The notes below the pieces were generated by a model that made no database searches, had not been told where the DNA came from, and saw nothing but the letters and a program-made list of their open reading frames with translations. A DNA stretch of 64,000 bases, from NCBI GenBank assembly GCA_017590115.1, contig JAGGNK010003335.1, positions 2,666,001-2,730,000 of the forward strand, in the 5' to 3' direction. The position numbers and the translations under genes are program-made. Numbering within the stretch: the stretch's first letter is position 1; each line of letters begins with the position of its first letter. This DNA comes from Montifringilla adamsi. Its lineage: Eukaryota; Chordata; Aves; Passeriformes; Passeridae. Shown in pieces: positions 1 through 12,685 of the stretch.

Positions 1-927
1 ACCTGCACAATTTATGGGGTGTTTTAAGCAGCTCTTGGGAACGTGAGAAGGAATCAAGTTGACTGGGGAGAAACAAGCACGAGAAGTGGAGAGGAGGGTT
101 AGCATAAAAAGAAAAAAAGAAAAAGAAAGGCTGATTTTCAGAAAACAAGCTGCTGCCCAGTAGAGTTCTCTAGAAAGCCCTGTCCCTAATAACTGAAGTT
201 TTATGAAACTCCATCCACTGCTTTTCTGTGTGACTGTGCTCTCTGCTTATGTGTGATTCACAAGCAAACTTGAGGTTTCACTCAGCAGTAAGTCCTGCAA
301 AGATGTGAGACTGGAGACAGGATAAACAGGGCTTAGGTTCTGGGTTTGGAATCTGTGAGGACTTAAGGTCCAGTGCAGGGCTTAAGATGCATGAGAAATG
401 AGAACTTCAATCAAGCTGCAGTAGCTGGGAAGATGGAATAAACCAGAAACTGTCAAAAAACCAACCCAGGCTGGAGATAGCGAGGCCAATAATCAGGGCA
501 ACAGTTCTGTGTGGATTTATAGCCAAAGTCTGGGGGCTTTGCAAGTATAAGAGTGGCTGTGCATCAAGACAGAGAGAGTTTGGAGACAAGGAACAGGCCT
601 GGGCTGTTTTAACATGTTCCTGTAAGTGATGTAGGTGGCAACAAAGGCAACGAATGCTCTGTGTTGATCTGTGTATCCAAACATGTGAAGGAGCTCTGTG
701 TGTGTTTGTGCACACCTGCATTTTTGGGAACATATAGATTGTTGGTATGACCTATAAATGGGAAGAGCAGGAAACAGGCTGGGAAGGAGAAATTCAGGTT
801 CCCCCAAAGGCCCCAGCCTATTTTGGACCTTTGTTACAACGATGCATACAGACCATAACTCTGTGTTTTTCTGTGAAAAGGCTGTCTTTTAGCTCTTTTA
901 GCCAGCTCCAGAATTTTTTCTCATTTC

Positions 928-941
928 TTTTTTTTTTTTTT
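928..941. repeat. poly(T) tract, 14 nt
   Basis: An uninterrupted T14 homopolymer is visible. No retroposed body was recognised next to it, so it is listed as simple repeat only. Confidence 0.9.
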
Positions 942-2113
942 CTGACTACACAACTATAACATTTTAAGTCCTATCTTTGTTGTTTGTTGATTTGTTCTAT
1001 ATGTTCTGTGTTCAGCAGCTCTAACATGATGAAGGGGAAATAAAGCAGTCACACTACAAAATTAATCCCTTTGTCCCAAAGGTAGAGATAAAACACATTC
1101 AGCTGATAAGGCAATGAGCATGGAAGTGGAATTACCAACTCTTGGAGTTTGTGCCAGGTATAATATAATAAAAAATCGTAGCAATTATTACCAATAATTT
1201 TTAAAATACTTTATAAGAGCAAAATGAGAGTAATTAAGATCTCAGAGCCAGCTCTTCCAGTTCCATGTCTATCTTCAGACTAGAATTATAGTACAACCAG
1301 GAAGGGCTACCTTTTACAGCTTGGAAAATATATCAGAAATTAATTCCCAAGCATCGTTATTCTATTCTGTGCAAGACACAAATTTAAGGGAAAAAAGTGA
1401 AGGAAAGAGCAGCAGCAGTGATGAAAATGAGAATGCCCTGCAGGAGCTGATAAGATTTCAGCTGGACAGCTTCTGCTGTTTCCTTCCAGCCTTTTTGGGG
1501 CTGATAATCAATACCTGTCTGCATCACTTCTGGTATTTTGCCTTACACACAATAGCATCTTTTGGGAATACATATAAATAGCTATTAGATTCAAATATAA
1601 ATCCTTAACTGAATATATTTAGAAATGCCTTTTTCCCCCCTGTGCTTAGAAGGAAGGAGACACTTGAAAAAGATTCAATCAAAGTACAGAGTGAAGTGAT
1701 AAAAAAGTGACAACACAGCAGCTGTACAGTCTTTCTGGCATAAGGAAACAGCATCTGTAAGGGGAAAAGCTGTGTGCACACATGCTCACACGCAGTTTCA
1801 GGGCTCAGTGGAGTAGTTGGTTTGGCAGCTTTGTAAGTTCAGTAAAAACATATGTAATAAGAGTGACAGTATCTTTGTAATTCCCCTCCGTGACAGTCTC
1901 TTCTCTAAAAGTGCAGCAATGATACAAAATTAATCCTTTTTGGCTTTTCTCTTTCTGGAACGGGCAGGTCTGAGGAGGGTACACCAGTGGGGGCCCATAA
2001 AGGTGCAGGTGTGGCTGAGGGAGCCAGTGAGACATGGCGCCACACCCAAACCTTGGAACCAGTTTATGGCTCTCCTCATCCATCCCAGCTCTGCAGGTGT
2101 GAGGCTGCAGAGT

Positions 2114-2143
2114 CACTCCTGACCCTTTCACTCCTGACCCTTT
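2114..2143. repeat. perfect 15-bp tandem duplication
   Basis: The 15-mer CACTCCTGACCCTTT occurs twice head to tail with no mismatch. Two copies only, so this looks like a recent replication-slippage duplication rather than a minisatellite. Confidence 0.9.
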
Positions 2144-2940
2144 AAGTCACATTTCATGACAACAAGACTTATTTTTTTTTCTTTTAACACATAAAATGTC
2201 TCAGAAATTGAGTGCAAATCTTCTTGTTCCTTTGTTTGGTTTTAAGATAAATCATGTCTACAAGGATTATAAGTGTAATACTGCTTTTGTTGGAAGTTCT
2301 GATAAAGGTGCTTGAAAGAAAAAAAAAAATCTTTCATTACCAAAAACCTTTGCCTTCCTCAATGCAGTAAAATTAACGCAATGAAATTCCCTGCCCCAAT
2401 ATCAGTAATACATGTTCAAAGTAAACTTTGAATTGTGTATTCAGAATTTTACTAAAATACATAAATAAATATGATCATATCCTTAGGTACAAAACAACTA
2501 TTTAGTATCCCATCTCCGAACTGATCTTTGGAGGTATTAATGACTCTATGAAATTTTTCTCTGCCTGCTCCTAGTATGTACCTTCTTCTTCCATTAATGT
2601 ATCAAGGAAATTTATTATTAATCAAATCAGTTGTGTGATCCTCTCCTTCACACCTGAGAAAAACATTATGAAGAAAAGTGGCTAAGCCAGGAGTCCCCAT
2701 ACATTGGGAGACTTTGGTTTTATTAGTTTTTTTCCCCTTTGGTAAGGATTACTGTCCTATTTATTTGTTTACTTAACATAAATTCACAAATTAATTTAGT
2801 CACCGTGTTATCAGCACTATGTGTTAATGATTGGGGTTTCAATTTCTAGAATAGCTCCAGAGACCAAATCTAAACGACTGGATTAGTCAGAGCACGAGTC
2901 TGCACACGTAGGGATTTTTAATAGCTGTTATACCTGGATG

Positions 2941-3300
2941 GCCGCTGGCTCCATGTGCAGAAGGGGCTGTGATAGTTTTGGCATCTCCGCGCTGTGACAG
3001 AGGCACAGCTGAGCCACCGCTGCCTGCGGCGTGCAGACGCACCCAGAGCGGCCTGGGGTCATGCAAAAACGCCGAGAAACGGGAATAAATCAGAAATGCC
3101 TACATTTCACCCCACCTCTGTTACCGCTCTTTGCTTTATGCTGCCTCCCCTGTGAGCAGCCGCGTCAGGAGGTGCCAGAGGAGAGACCCTGAGGATGCAG
3201 CGTTCGGGTTGGTGACAATGACAAGCTGAGCAGCTTTCACTGGAGGCTCTCACCATCACCCAGAGCCACACGAGCACATCGACAGTGGGAAATGGGTGAT
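2941..3300. promoter_or_regulatory. CpG-dense GC-rich patch
   Basis: Eighteen CpG dinucleotides were counted in 360 bases, eight of them within 3001-3120, while most other 60-base lines in the window contain none or one. The first 150 bases are also clearly GC-rich. This resembles a small CpG island, as found at promoters or unmethylated enhancers. No initiator, TATA box or start of a recognisable coding exon was seen, so promoter activity is inference. A GC-rich piece of unrecognised repeat is an alternative. Confidence 0.4.
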
Positions 3301-4015
3301 GTAGTGCAACATTCCCCACTCTGCTCTTTCTCCCATATGCTGAAGTTGGAGAACAACAAAGAGAATTGAGCAAATCCTACGGTATTTGCTTACTCACAGC
3401 TTCTTACTTCTAATTCTTAATGAATATGATTTTATTAATCATCTGTGTTTGATGTTGAATGTGCTGCAGAGTAACCACAGGGCAGCAGAAGGAATGAGCA
3501 CACTTGGGAGACACACAGTTACTTATTAAAATAGTTTTAGACGTTTATATTGTGAGGCTCTTTTCACAAAAGGAATGAGCCTCCCCCAATGCTTACTGAA
3601 ACCTAATGCAATGTGGGAGATGTGTACCAGCTACTTCTGTGATAATCATGGTTTGAATGTGCACAGTCAATTAGCTAACAGAACAAAATCCTTCGTGAGA
3701 GCCTTAAGAAAACATTAGATTATACTATCAAATATACCTGGCTAGGTAATTACAGTGTTGTGCAGTAGCTTTAGAATTTAGAGACACTAAATCAGCTGCT
3801 AACAACGCACACAGCTCCCTTTGGTACTGCAGGGCTCCTTGTCTGACTGAAGCACGGAGCAGTCCTGGATTGCCCAAGGACTGGCTGTGTCTGTGACAAG
3901 ATGTGACTGGAGCTGACTGGAACCTTCCCTGGGACAGCAGTGTCTGGAGAGGCTGCGAGGCCGGTCTGAGGTGCATGATGGATCGGCTACACAGCTTTAC
4001 TTCCATTTATTTATT

Positions 4016-4200
4016 TCAGCTGCTAAGCTTCTCAATCTGCATTTTCATGAGCTTTCAGCAGAATCATTGAATCCAAATGGAAATAATCTGTCTGGCTAAC
4101 AAGGGTGCACCAACCAGCTAATTGTATCATCTAATGGAAATTCAAATGAACAGGAAACAGCTTTGAGCTGCAGCACAATTCCAGGTGCCACAGTGAAGGC
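4016..4200. promoter_or_regulatory. conserved-element-like segment
   Basis: This stretch has balanced composition without simple repeats. It carries an E-box (CAGCTG near 4017), homeodomain-core TAATTG and ATCTAATGG motifs near 4119-4136, and several ATTTCAT/AAATGG-type words. Texture of this kind is typical of vertebrate developmental enhancers. No alignment was possible here, so conservation is inferred from texture only. Confidence 0.2.
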
Positions 4201-4844
4201 AGGAAAAACAGTTACAGCTGAGAATCTGCTGCAGGGGTGTGTAGGCAGTCAGAACCAACAGCAGCAGGCAACACACTAATCCCTCAGAATAACTCTTGGC
4301 AGGTTAGGTTCCCTGTAATATTTTGTTCACAAATAACAAAGTTGTCGATAATATTGTGGGGGAAAAAGACATGTGTAGATAACACAATGTAGTTAAATAA
4401 TCTTCTTTTCACAATGGTAATTAAAGGGTAATATTCCCATCTTCAACAAACACATTTTATTAATAAATCTATTCTGCAATAATTGGGTTTTTTCTTCTCC
4501 AGAAAAAATGATTTTCTGCTGTAAAAAAAAATTAAGCAGATTCATGGAGTCTGAAAAGGTCAAAGAGACCTGAATCTGAATGCTCCTATTTTTTATACTG
4601 TTGACCTACAGGGTTAAGATAAAAGTCAGTCACCATGATGATATTCATAGATGACTTTTAAAAGGTAACTTTGTTCATAGTGACAGAAGGATACAGTAGT
4701 TTGAATACAAACTCAAGAAGTGAAGAATGAGGACAAATACCTCCCTGAGGAAAGCAGGCCTCATCCAAGGTCCATTGAATTAATTAGCATCAACATTAGC
4801 TTTGCCTAGGGGGCTAAAGCCTCTCTTTATTTTATCTCTCTCTC

Positions 4845-4865
4845 TTTTTTTTTTTTTTTTTTTTT
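4845..4865. repeat. poly(T) tract, 21 nt
   Basis: This is the longest homopolymer I found in the window. A short (TC)n run precedes it. It could be the reverse-strand poly(A) tail of an old retrocopy, but I could not recognise a gene body on its flank. Confidence 0.9.
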
Positions 4866-6892
4866 GTTTTTTGACCGAGCTGCATATCATAATATGTAGA
4901 CTGGCATCCAAAACCACACTTAATCATCTTTGTGAGCTAATCCATTTATGTATCCAGCACTTAGAAAGAAATTACGTTCATAATGGTGTATTTTCACATT
5001 TGAACTCTCTGACTTCAATTCAGCTGTTACCACTCCTAAGGCAAAATAATAAAATCTGCCTTGCAGCAATCTGAATTAGGGAGATACTCATAGTTCTATT
5101 TTGCTTTTACAAGAAATGTTGTCCTTTCAGCAATTTAAATCTAACAAATTTAACCCATGCTTGAATGCAAATGTAGTATCACCAATCCATGGGTGTGTAG
5201 CCAAATATGTGGTAGTATATGGGCATAAATATTTAGCAGTTGCAACATCCTCTGTTAAATTTGAGAATTGCAGCCCTTTTTCTTCAAGAAGACCACCAGC
5301 AGTGGCAGGCTGGAGAAATGCAGGAACAGTAAGACTGCGTTCTTCTACTCCAAATTTGAAATTATTTGCTTAGTCTTAAAATGGTGTTAGTTACAATCCC
5401 CAGGGCTTTGTTGTAGGACAAACATTTCTTCATTCAGTGGCTAAGATATGTCAGCATTTCTCAGATCATCAGTTAAGCCAACAGCTCCTGCACATAAAGG
5501 ACACTGACATTTTAGTCCCCTGTGTTGGTCAATTTTGTTCCCCTATGTGTCTTTGTTGGATGGCTGATCAGTACCCAGTTTGCAAAACAGGGATTAATTC
5601 AAACACAGGATTGTAAAAAATTAGTAACTTTACCATAATCTGATTATTGAGCATCACTTTTTTGACTGCTGTAGTCAAGAGGTAGAAGAAACTGCATGCA
5701 GAGCAGCTGGTACCTGCAAGTCCCTCTGCTGTTCTTGCTACAACAGCTTAAAACTTTATGGAAGTTCCTTTAATCCCCTACAGGAAAAAGTATTGTCCTC
5801 CTTTTAAAGAAAAAAAAAACCCCAGAACTGAATAAATTACATCTTTTACTTCAAACAAGAAAATCTGAGTTAAGACTGAAATTTTTAATTCTCTCTGCAT
5901 TAACCGTAGATACTTGGCTTTCTCATCTTTAATTTTGGGAGGAAAATGGGATTGTTACGGTATTGCTGCAGTCCACTTCTGAGTTTTTATGTTTTATTTA
6001 TTGCTATATTTAACATGTCAAGTTTTTTGCACAACTGCAAGAATAAAAGCAATTTGTTGGCTGCAACCTCCTACAGACCATGACTTCTGTGAAATTCCTG
6101 TATGATTGTCAGAGGTTATAGCATAGATACAACATCAGGGGACACAAGAAATGAAATTCTGTGCTCTCTGTCTCAGTGCTGTCTGAAATTTTCAAAGGTA
6201 GTAATACCTCAGAAAGGGGAAGGTGACCACCAAGACTATGCTTTGTACAAGCAGGATCTGCTGACTGGTGTCAGAGAAATCACATGCATCCTTCTCACAG
6301 CTTTGAAAAAGGCTGCTTACACAGTGAGCACTTCTCTTGCTGGACTCAAATATTCTCATTTAACTGTTTCTTAGAGGGAAATGGAAAGTGTATAAGGAAC
6401 ACCTTGAAGGGATTGATGACAGCATTGAGCACATTTGTGGGACAGCTCATTAGATACCATAAAAAGGGCCCCTCACAAAGTACATTAAAGAATCCGAGGG
6501 GAGCACATTCTTGATAAGTTTTAGATCCCAACTCAAAGGCACCACGCCAGCTTTATGACAATGGGGTGAAGCCAGTGTGGAACACTTCAGAAGGATTTAC
6601 AGGAATAAGGTGTTCAACCATGTATCAGGGATGATCAATGAGGAACAAGAGACACACTTCTCTACTGATGTTACAGATCGGATAGACAAGACTGCACAAA
6701 AATGTAAAAATAAAATCAACCTTCTAAGTCAGAAGGTGATAACTTTTGTAACAGGCACCCCTGCCATCACTGCCTCTTTTTCATGATTTTTCTTTTGATA
6801 CACAATAATCTTCTATACCATCTGAAAAATCAGTCTGGGTCTGGTTACTAGATCTAGCTCAACAAATGACCCAGTTTCTCCACTTGACATTT

Positions 6893-6925
6893 CTAATGAC
6901 AAATAATTTTTTCTCTTGTCATTAG
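6893..6925. repeat. 10-bp inverted repeat
   Basis: CTAATGACAA at 6893-6902 pairs perfectly with TTGTCATTAG at 6916-6925 across a 13-nt T-rich spacer. The stem is short and AT-rich. It may be chance, or paired TAAT homeodomain sites. Confidence 0.6.
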
Positions 6926-7028
6926 TAGTCCACAAGAAGAATTCAGTTACTCTTAAGAATTTTATTCCTGTCATAATTTAGTGGTACATAGACCCTGAGA
7001 ACGAGACCACATCGAGCAAAATTCTTAC

Positions 7029-7095
7029 TAGGGGATAGAAAAGTCCCTAATCTTTGTGGCTGTACTCTGTTTCTACCTTTAGCACTTTCACATAG
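7029..7095 (-). other. weak candidate exon, minus strand
   Basis: On the minus strand a pyrimidine-rich tract ending in TTCAG (plus 7096-7105 and beyond) precedes a 67-nt block followed by GTAAGAAT (plus 7021-7028). One frame is open for 22 codons and reads LCESAKGRNRVQPQ at its start. I recognise no protein. Decoy exons of this quality are common in introns. Confidence 0.12.
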
Positions 7096-9999
7096 CTGAA
7101 ATCAGAACAAACACTAAAAACCTGAATGACACATTGCATGCAGTGTGAAAAGATGTTAAACAGTATCAAGACAAGTTCTCAAACCTAAATAGATATTTTT
7201 CATTATGAGGTAGTTACTCCTAACTAAATTTGAGATGCTGACACTAAGTCTTGCCTAATTATTTCCATTTATATATCTTAGCAAAATGAGAGGCACCAGG
7301 AAAACAACAATCCTGGGGTGCTCCCTGCTCTGCAGTATGGTTTCCTGACAAGAGGCACTTCCACCTCTCAAGTCTACTCTGTCAAGCTAATTGTGACAAC
7401 TCCTATTTCTTCCAAGATATTTACATTCCCATCAGCCCTCATTTCTCTGTCAAGAACAGTAAAATGTCATACCTGGAGATAGTTCAATGGAGCTGAAGTA
7501 AAGCAGGCCTGCAAGCTCTACAAATCAATCTCCATGGATAAGTTGCTTCATGCTTTTAAGAAACCTTTTCCCCAGAATTAATTTCTCCCTAGTCTGATGG
7601 GTCTGACAATTCTGAAGTATCTGTTACCTCCTCTATGTAAAAAAATCTATCAAAACCAACCGAGAATTACATGTTGTACTCTATTTAAGCCTTTTCTGAT
7701 TTGGTGATGCCAAAAGTAAGTGCTTTTAGGAGAACTGAAATACAGGGTTTTAGGTCTGCAGGGTGCATTAGGAACAAACAACAGGGCCTGGTATTATACT
7801 GCAGCAATTTTGATTAGTATGACTTAGTTTGTTGCACCCAAAGGCAGTGGCTTACAAGGTACAAGAATATCTGATCTAGAATTTTCCTGTGACTATCACA
7901 AAAGAAACAGCAGTAAGCCTCAAAGTCAGATGCCACAGACAGGTGGAAGTTTATCCATGACTAATCCACTCACTAAAACTTAGTACTAGTGAGAATCACA
8001 AATGAATTTATCCCTCAAGGTTGTTGTGTCCTTCCGAGCACTGCTATTTTCATGTGTTATGGACAGAAGTTTCAGCAGTGACATTGCTTTAGGTTTTGTG
8101 TGCCAATCTTGAACTGACTCAAACAAGCATACATTGAAAAAGTACTCAGCACTTCATGAAAATTCCTCATATTGTTTCAATTGCCAACCCCAAGTCTCCA
8201 GCCTCTCTTGACTATGACACACGCAAATTTTATGCAGTCTGCAATCTAGCTGCAATATCAGTGTCCTTGGGGTTTGATTATACTTTTGATGCAAATAATG
8301 GTGGAGTGCAATGAGAAGGTTTCATCCTCCCTCCCCACCACTAAGCTCCTTCAAGGCAAAGGATACTTTTAACATTGCAAGGCCAGAGACATTTTACATT
8401 AGAGAGGAGAGCAGTGATCACTATCAGCATAACTTAACAGCTTCATCTGAAAATGGGTTTTTCAGAACTGATTTTACCCACCTGCAGTTGACTTAAAATT
8501 GCACAATAACCATCTTATAGAGAGCTGATAGTCATCACAAGTGGGTTTTGGTAACAAAATTAACAGAGGGAAAAGCATGCTTTAATATTACATAGCATTG
8601 CGTTGTATTGCTGCCATACACTACACTGATTAAAACTATTATAAACTCTTTTGTTGACTTTCTGAAACATTATATTCCAAGGACTTTTATGTACTTTGTA
8701 CACGTTTGTTTACAAATTATCTTGAAATGAAATCCATATTGTAGGTTTACGTGCCTCAGGATGATAACAACCTACTTAGTGCTTAAATGCAGAAATGCAC
8801 AGGCATAACATGGATAGGTCTACTGAACTAATTTAGATAAAATGGAATGTAAAAATAAATAATAATATCTGGGACTGTAAGTTCTTTGTCACCAGCAATT
8901 TTTACTAAAGGTTAAAAATATTTAATGTAAAGCCTTGCAACAGTCTTACAAAAAAACAAACTATAGATCTTCAAACCCTGGTCATCTAATAATTTTTGAT
9001 ATTGCTACCAGTGAAACCTGCAGGCCCACAAAAATAGGTAGAAAGAAGGCTGAAAAATCTATGAGGGTTAGTCTATGAGGGCCTGACCCTAATTTCCAAT
9101 ATAACTAACCTTTCCCAGTTGCTCATTTAAGGTGTATCAAAATAAACCTACAGATCCTTTTCCCTCTGTTCCTGTCTGCCCTCTGAGCAGTTGTCTGTGT
9201 GAAAGTGGGGATACCACAAGTTTAACAGCCCATACCCTGTCATTCTTGAGAGAGCACCAAGCAAGGACATCAATGCTAATTAATCACTGTCACAAGTGGA
9301 CCATGTGTCAGGATGTCCTATTTAAGGTCAGCAAGTGAAGTCAGTAATTCCATACCACAAGTGTTGGAGAAGACATGAAAAATGTGATTTTTCATTGGAA
9401 GATTAGCAAGTGCTGCTCCTATTTCAGAAGTTTCTGTAAAGCATTTCCATGTACTGACTGCTTTCAAACAACTGCTGCTATATGGTGATCGATTGCAGTA
9501 CCAACAGATCTGTAAAATACATTTATCATTGTACAGAGCACTAGTTTACTTATTCTCCACCTTTTTAATTCTTTTTGCTTAACCTTCTGATTAAACATTA
9601 CTATGGTGCAAATTATGAAAGAGAAAATCAAAATTGTTTTAAAGCATGACTCAATCTTAGGGAAAATATTAAATGAGCAGCTAGCTAGGGTCATATGAAG
9701 CACAGAATTCTCAGACTTCTAAGGCTGGAGGCTGACCAAAGGTAACTTGTTGACCTCAAGCATAACCAAGCACCACAGATAGGTCATATTCATCTGAATC
9801 ATCAGCCACTAGTTCATTTAAGGAGAAATGGATAAATTAATGGGTTTCACAGCTTGATCTCTTTTGGCGAATCTTATGTTTTAGATAATGTAAAGTTAAC
9901 TTCCTCTGCTTTGACAGCATGCAATGATAAAGGACAAATTACTCTGAAAACCAAAGTCATGGATATCTTTGGAAGAAACTGAAATATTTTAACATTTAA

Positions 10000-10142
10000 C
10001 AGAATGACTTGGGAGGGACCTTAGAGATCATCTTAATACCAACTCCCCTGCCACGGGCAGGGACACCTTCCACTAGGTCAGGCTGATCAGAGCCACATCC
10101 AGCCTGGTCTTGAACACTTCCAGGGGTGGGACAGCCACAAGT
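10000..10142 (-). mobile_element. CR1 LINE 3' fragment
   Basis: The plus strand shows the reverse complement of an avian CR1 3' untranslated region: GGGAGGGACCTTAGAGATCA, then CCCCTGCC-CGGGCAGGGACACCTTCCACTAGGTCAGG-like sequence, then CTTGAACACTTCCAGGG and GGGACAGCCACAA. The usual terminal ATTCTATG-type repeat has decayed to a single degenerate copy at the 5' side. The element is truncated to about 143 bp, as most CR1 copies are, because reverse transcription starts at the 3' end. It carries no coding sequence. Confidence 0.93.
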
Positions 10143-12564
10143 GTTATAAAATTGTAAGTATTGATAAGAATCACACAGGTGTGTGTGTATGAAGTAGGAT
10201 CTGAATGATACAGCAGAATCCTACAATAACTTTTTCTGTTGAAGTGAAGCTGGTGTGGGTTTGATCAGCTTTCAAGAGTGTAGTTTGCTTCTGTATCTCA
10301 GGTTGTTGGATATGAAACCACAATGTAGACTCCTTTAGGAGCTCAAAACAGAAAACATTTTACTGGAACCAGTAAGGCTGTTTCTGTTTCTCAGTCATAA
10401 GGAAACAGCATCATTCTGTGTTTTTCTCTGTGTAATTATTCAGAACTCCCTTTTGTCCTTTCTGAATGACTTTTTACATGACTGTAACTTAACTTCCTGG
10501 TGTTTAATGTGTTAATGCAAGACAAATTTTGGCCTTGAAGTTCTGCAAGAATATTCATCTGCATGCACCTCCCTATCTGTCTACTGGTCTGCAACAGCTA
10601 AGTCAACTCCAGCAACTTTCAGATCAGTCTTATTCTCCCAGTCTTTGGTATCAGTTCAAGTTCTACATTTCCTATGATTTGCAAGAAGCAAAAGCAGTGC
10701 TACACATTACTCAAAGATGGGAAGTCAAAAATAAAATGATGAATAAAGAGGAACATAGAAAAGCTTCACATGAAAATGTAATAAATATGCAAGAGGTCAC
10801 TTGTCAGAAACATCCTTTCCTGCATTAGGAAAACATATTCCCAGCGTTTCAATTGAAGAATACACATATACACATCCCATGAGAACTTGCTTCAACATTC
10901 CTACATATTCAGGATTGATAAAATCAAGTATCTTCTGTATTTTTAAAATTATTCTACCAGGAAGTGAGTGAAAACTTGGCTACATCTTGTTTGGTCTTGA
11001 AAGCTCTCTCATGTATAGCATACCTCTTTGGAAAATGCCTGAACTGAGTTGCAAATCTGAATAGGAGCAAGCTTCCACATTTTCCTTATATTTGCATACA
11101 GATGACAGTTTTTCAAAGATAAAATTATAAGCTGCTAGTACACTGTCAAAGTTCAAGCAATCTGTGTTTAGTACAAACATTTCTAATAGAGTTACATTGC
11201 TGTATTGAAAATAATTAAGTAGACAATGGACCATTTCTCATCCGTTTAATAATGCTGTACAAGTATTGGGAGGGGTATTTCACAGCCTGGGCACTCTATT
11301 TTTTTGGTTTTGTTTCGGTGGTTTCTCCATGCTCCTCACTGTTTCCATGGAACCACTACTCATGGAGCACGGATGCCCACAGAGAAACCATATAAAAATT
11401 CCTTTTCAAACAGAATGTCATTCTCCTCTCGAATTTAAAGCAGAATTAAATTATCATGCAAATTCACAAAGCTGCTTTTCCTATGATTTTTAGCTATCAA
11501 TAATACCCTGAAGTCCACAAAACAGTATTTCACTTGCTGTTGCAATCAAGGAATCTGTACTTGTTCTAACAGGTACAAGCAGACTTGTGCCAAATTTCTG
11601 CAGTCTCTGTGTCATCTCCCACGTGTTCAGGTTTTTTGACAAAGAAAATGTAACAAGAAATTTGGTCTTAGAGGATTTGCTAGAAGAGTTTCAAATAATC
11701 AGTTTTTTTCTTGTGTCAGAACAGTCCCTGCCTCTACTGCATAAAGCAGAAAAAGCCTTATGGCAGTTATTGAGATCTGCACTGATCCATGCAAAAATCA
11801 TTTCTCCACTCATCCTAGAAAGTATAAACCCATCTTTTCTTAAGAGATCATGATCAATGCTATAATGACGTGCAGGTATAGCTGGACTAGCTACAAAGCA
11901 TAATCTAAAGACTTCTTTTCAGATCATATTGACCGAAAAGTTACAAGGAAAATATGTATAATGAAAAGTATTTTCAGAAACTACCTAAATTTTGCCATTC
12001 TGCATCTCACCAACAACTCAGATCAATTTGATGTGAAGTTTGTAACTAAATTACCTTTATGCTTGAAAAGAGTCTATCACAATGTATAGTGTTTGAAAAT
12101 ACAGGTCTTGAAAAACATTCTTTTGTTTTTGTTCAAATGAAAAATGGCCATGAGTAGAGATTAAAAAAATTGAAAAGTAATTCCAGGGCTTACAGTATTT
12201 TATCTTTTTTTCTTTTTTTTTTTTTTGGTCTCACATTGGTGTTTTTTTTTAACTTCTGGGCACCGTGTCTCAAAACAAAGTCTGAGGGAGGGACTTTCAA
12301 TTCTAGCTGTAGGAATCCTTAATGATCACCTTCTTAAATTTAGTTGTCTTTTCTGAGCTCAACAAGGTCCTGTTCATCTTGCAAATTCCACAATATGTCT
12401 TTGAAGCCCTGCCCAGTATTTTTTTGCAGCAGCTCAGCCAAAGTACCAGCTCAACAAATCTGCTGGTGGCTGGAGAACATCCTCTGCAAACACATCTGCT
12501 GCTGAGCCTGGCACTGGCTGAAAATTCCAAAAGGACTCTGGTAAAAGCAGCTTCTAGGAGACAT
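10143..12564. other. non-coding stretch
   Basis: No supported gene or transposon. A T14 run lies at 12213-12226 within a longer T-rich patch (12203-12250). Frames of 75-99 codons near 10.5 kb, 11.3 kb and 12.4 kb show no recognisable domain. Confidence 0.6.
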
Positions 12565-12675
12565 TCATAGAATCACAGAATCATTTCGATTGGAAAAGAT
12601 CATTGTGTCCAGCCTTTAACCCAGCACTGCCAAGCTGGCCATTAAAGCTGACCATTAAAGTGATTAAAGTGCACT
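12565..12675 (-). mobile_element. CR1 LINE 3' fragment (second subfamily)
   Basis: TCATAGAATCACAGAATCATT at the plus-side start is the reverse complement of the CR1 terminal repeat. It is followed by TTGGAAAAGATCATTGTGTCCAGCC and CCCAGCACTGCCAAG-type sequence, the signature of a CR1 subfamily different from the 10.0 kb copy. Inside, a short ATTAAAG-containing unit occurs three times (about 12643-12670), which looks like local slippage. The fragment abuts a CR1 coding relic in the opposite orientation. Confidence 0.85.
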
Positions 12676-12685
12676 CCAGGCATCC

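Larger units (their letters stand above)
1..2880. other. AT-rich non-coding stretch
   Basis: I see no gene or recognisable transposon here. The open frames are short, overlap one another on both strands and match no family I know. Small items inside are an A-rich purine run near 106-128, a T14 run at 928-941 and a perfect 15-bp tandem duplication at 2114-2143. The most likely identity is intron or intergenic DNA. Confidence 0.6.
3301..9999. other. non-coding stretch with minor motifs
   Basis: No supported gene. It contains a conserved-element-like segment (4016-4200), a T21 run (4845-4865), a 10-bp inverted repeat (6893-6925) and a weak minus-strand exon-like block (7029-7095). The remainder is ordinary AT-rich DNA. 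Confidence 0.55.
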
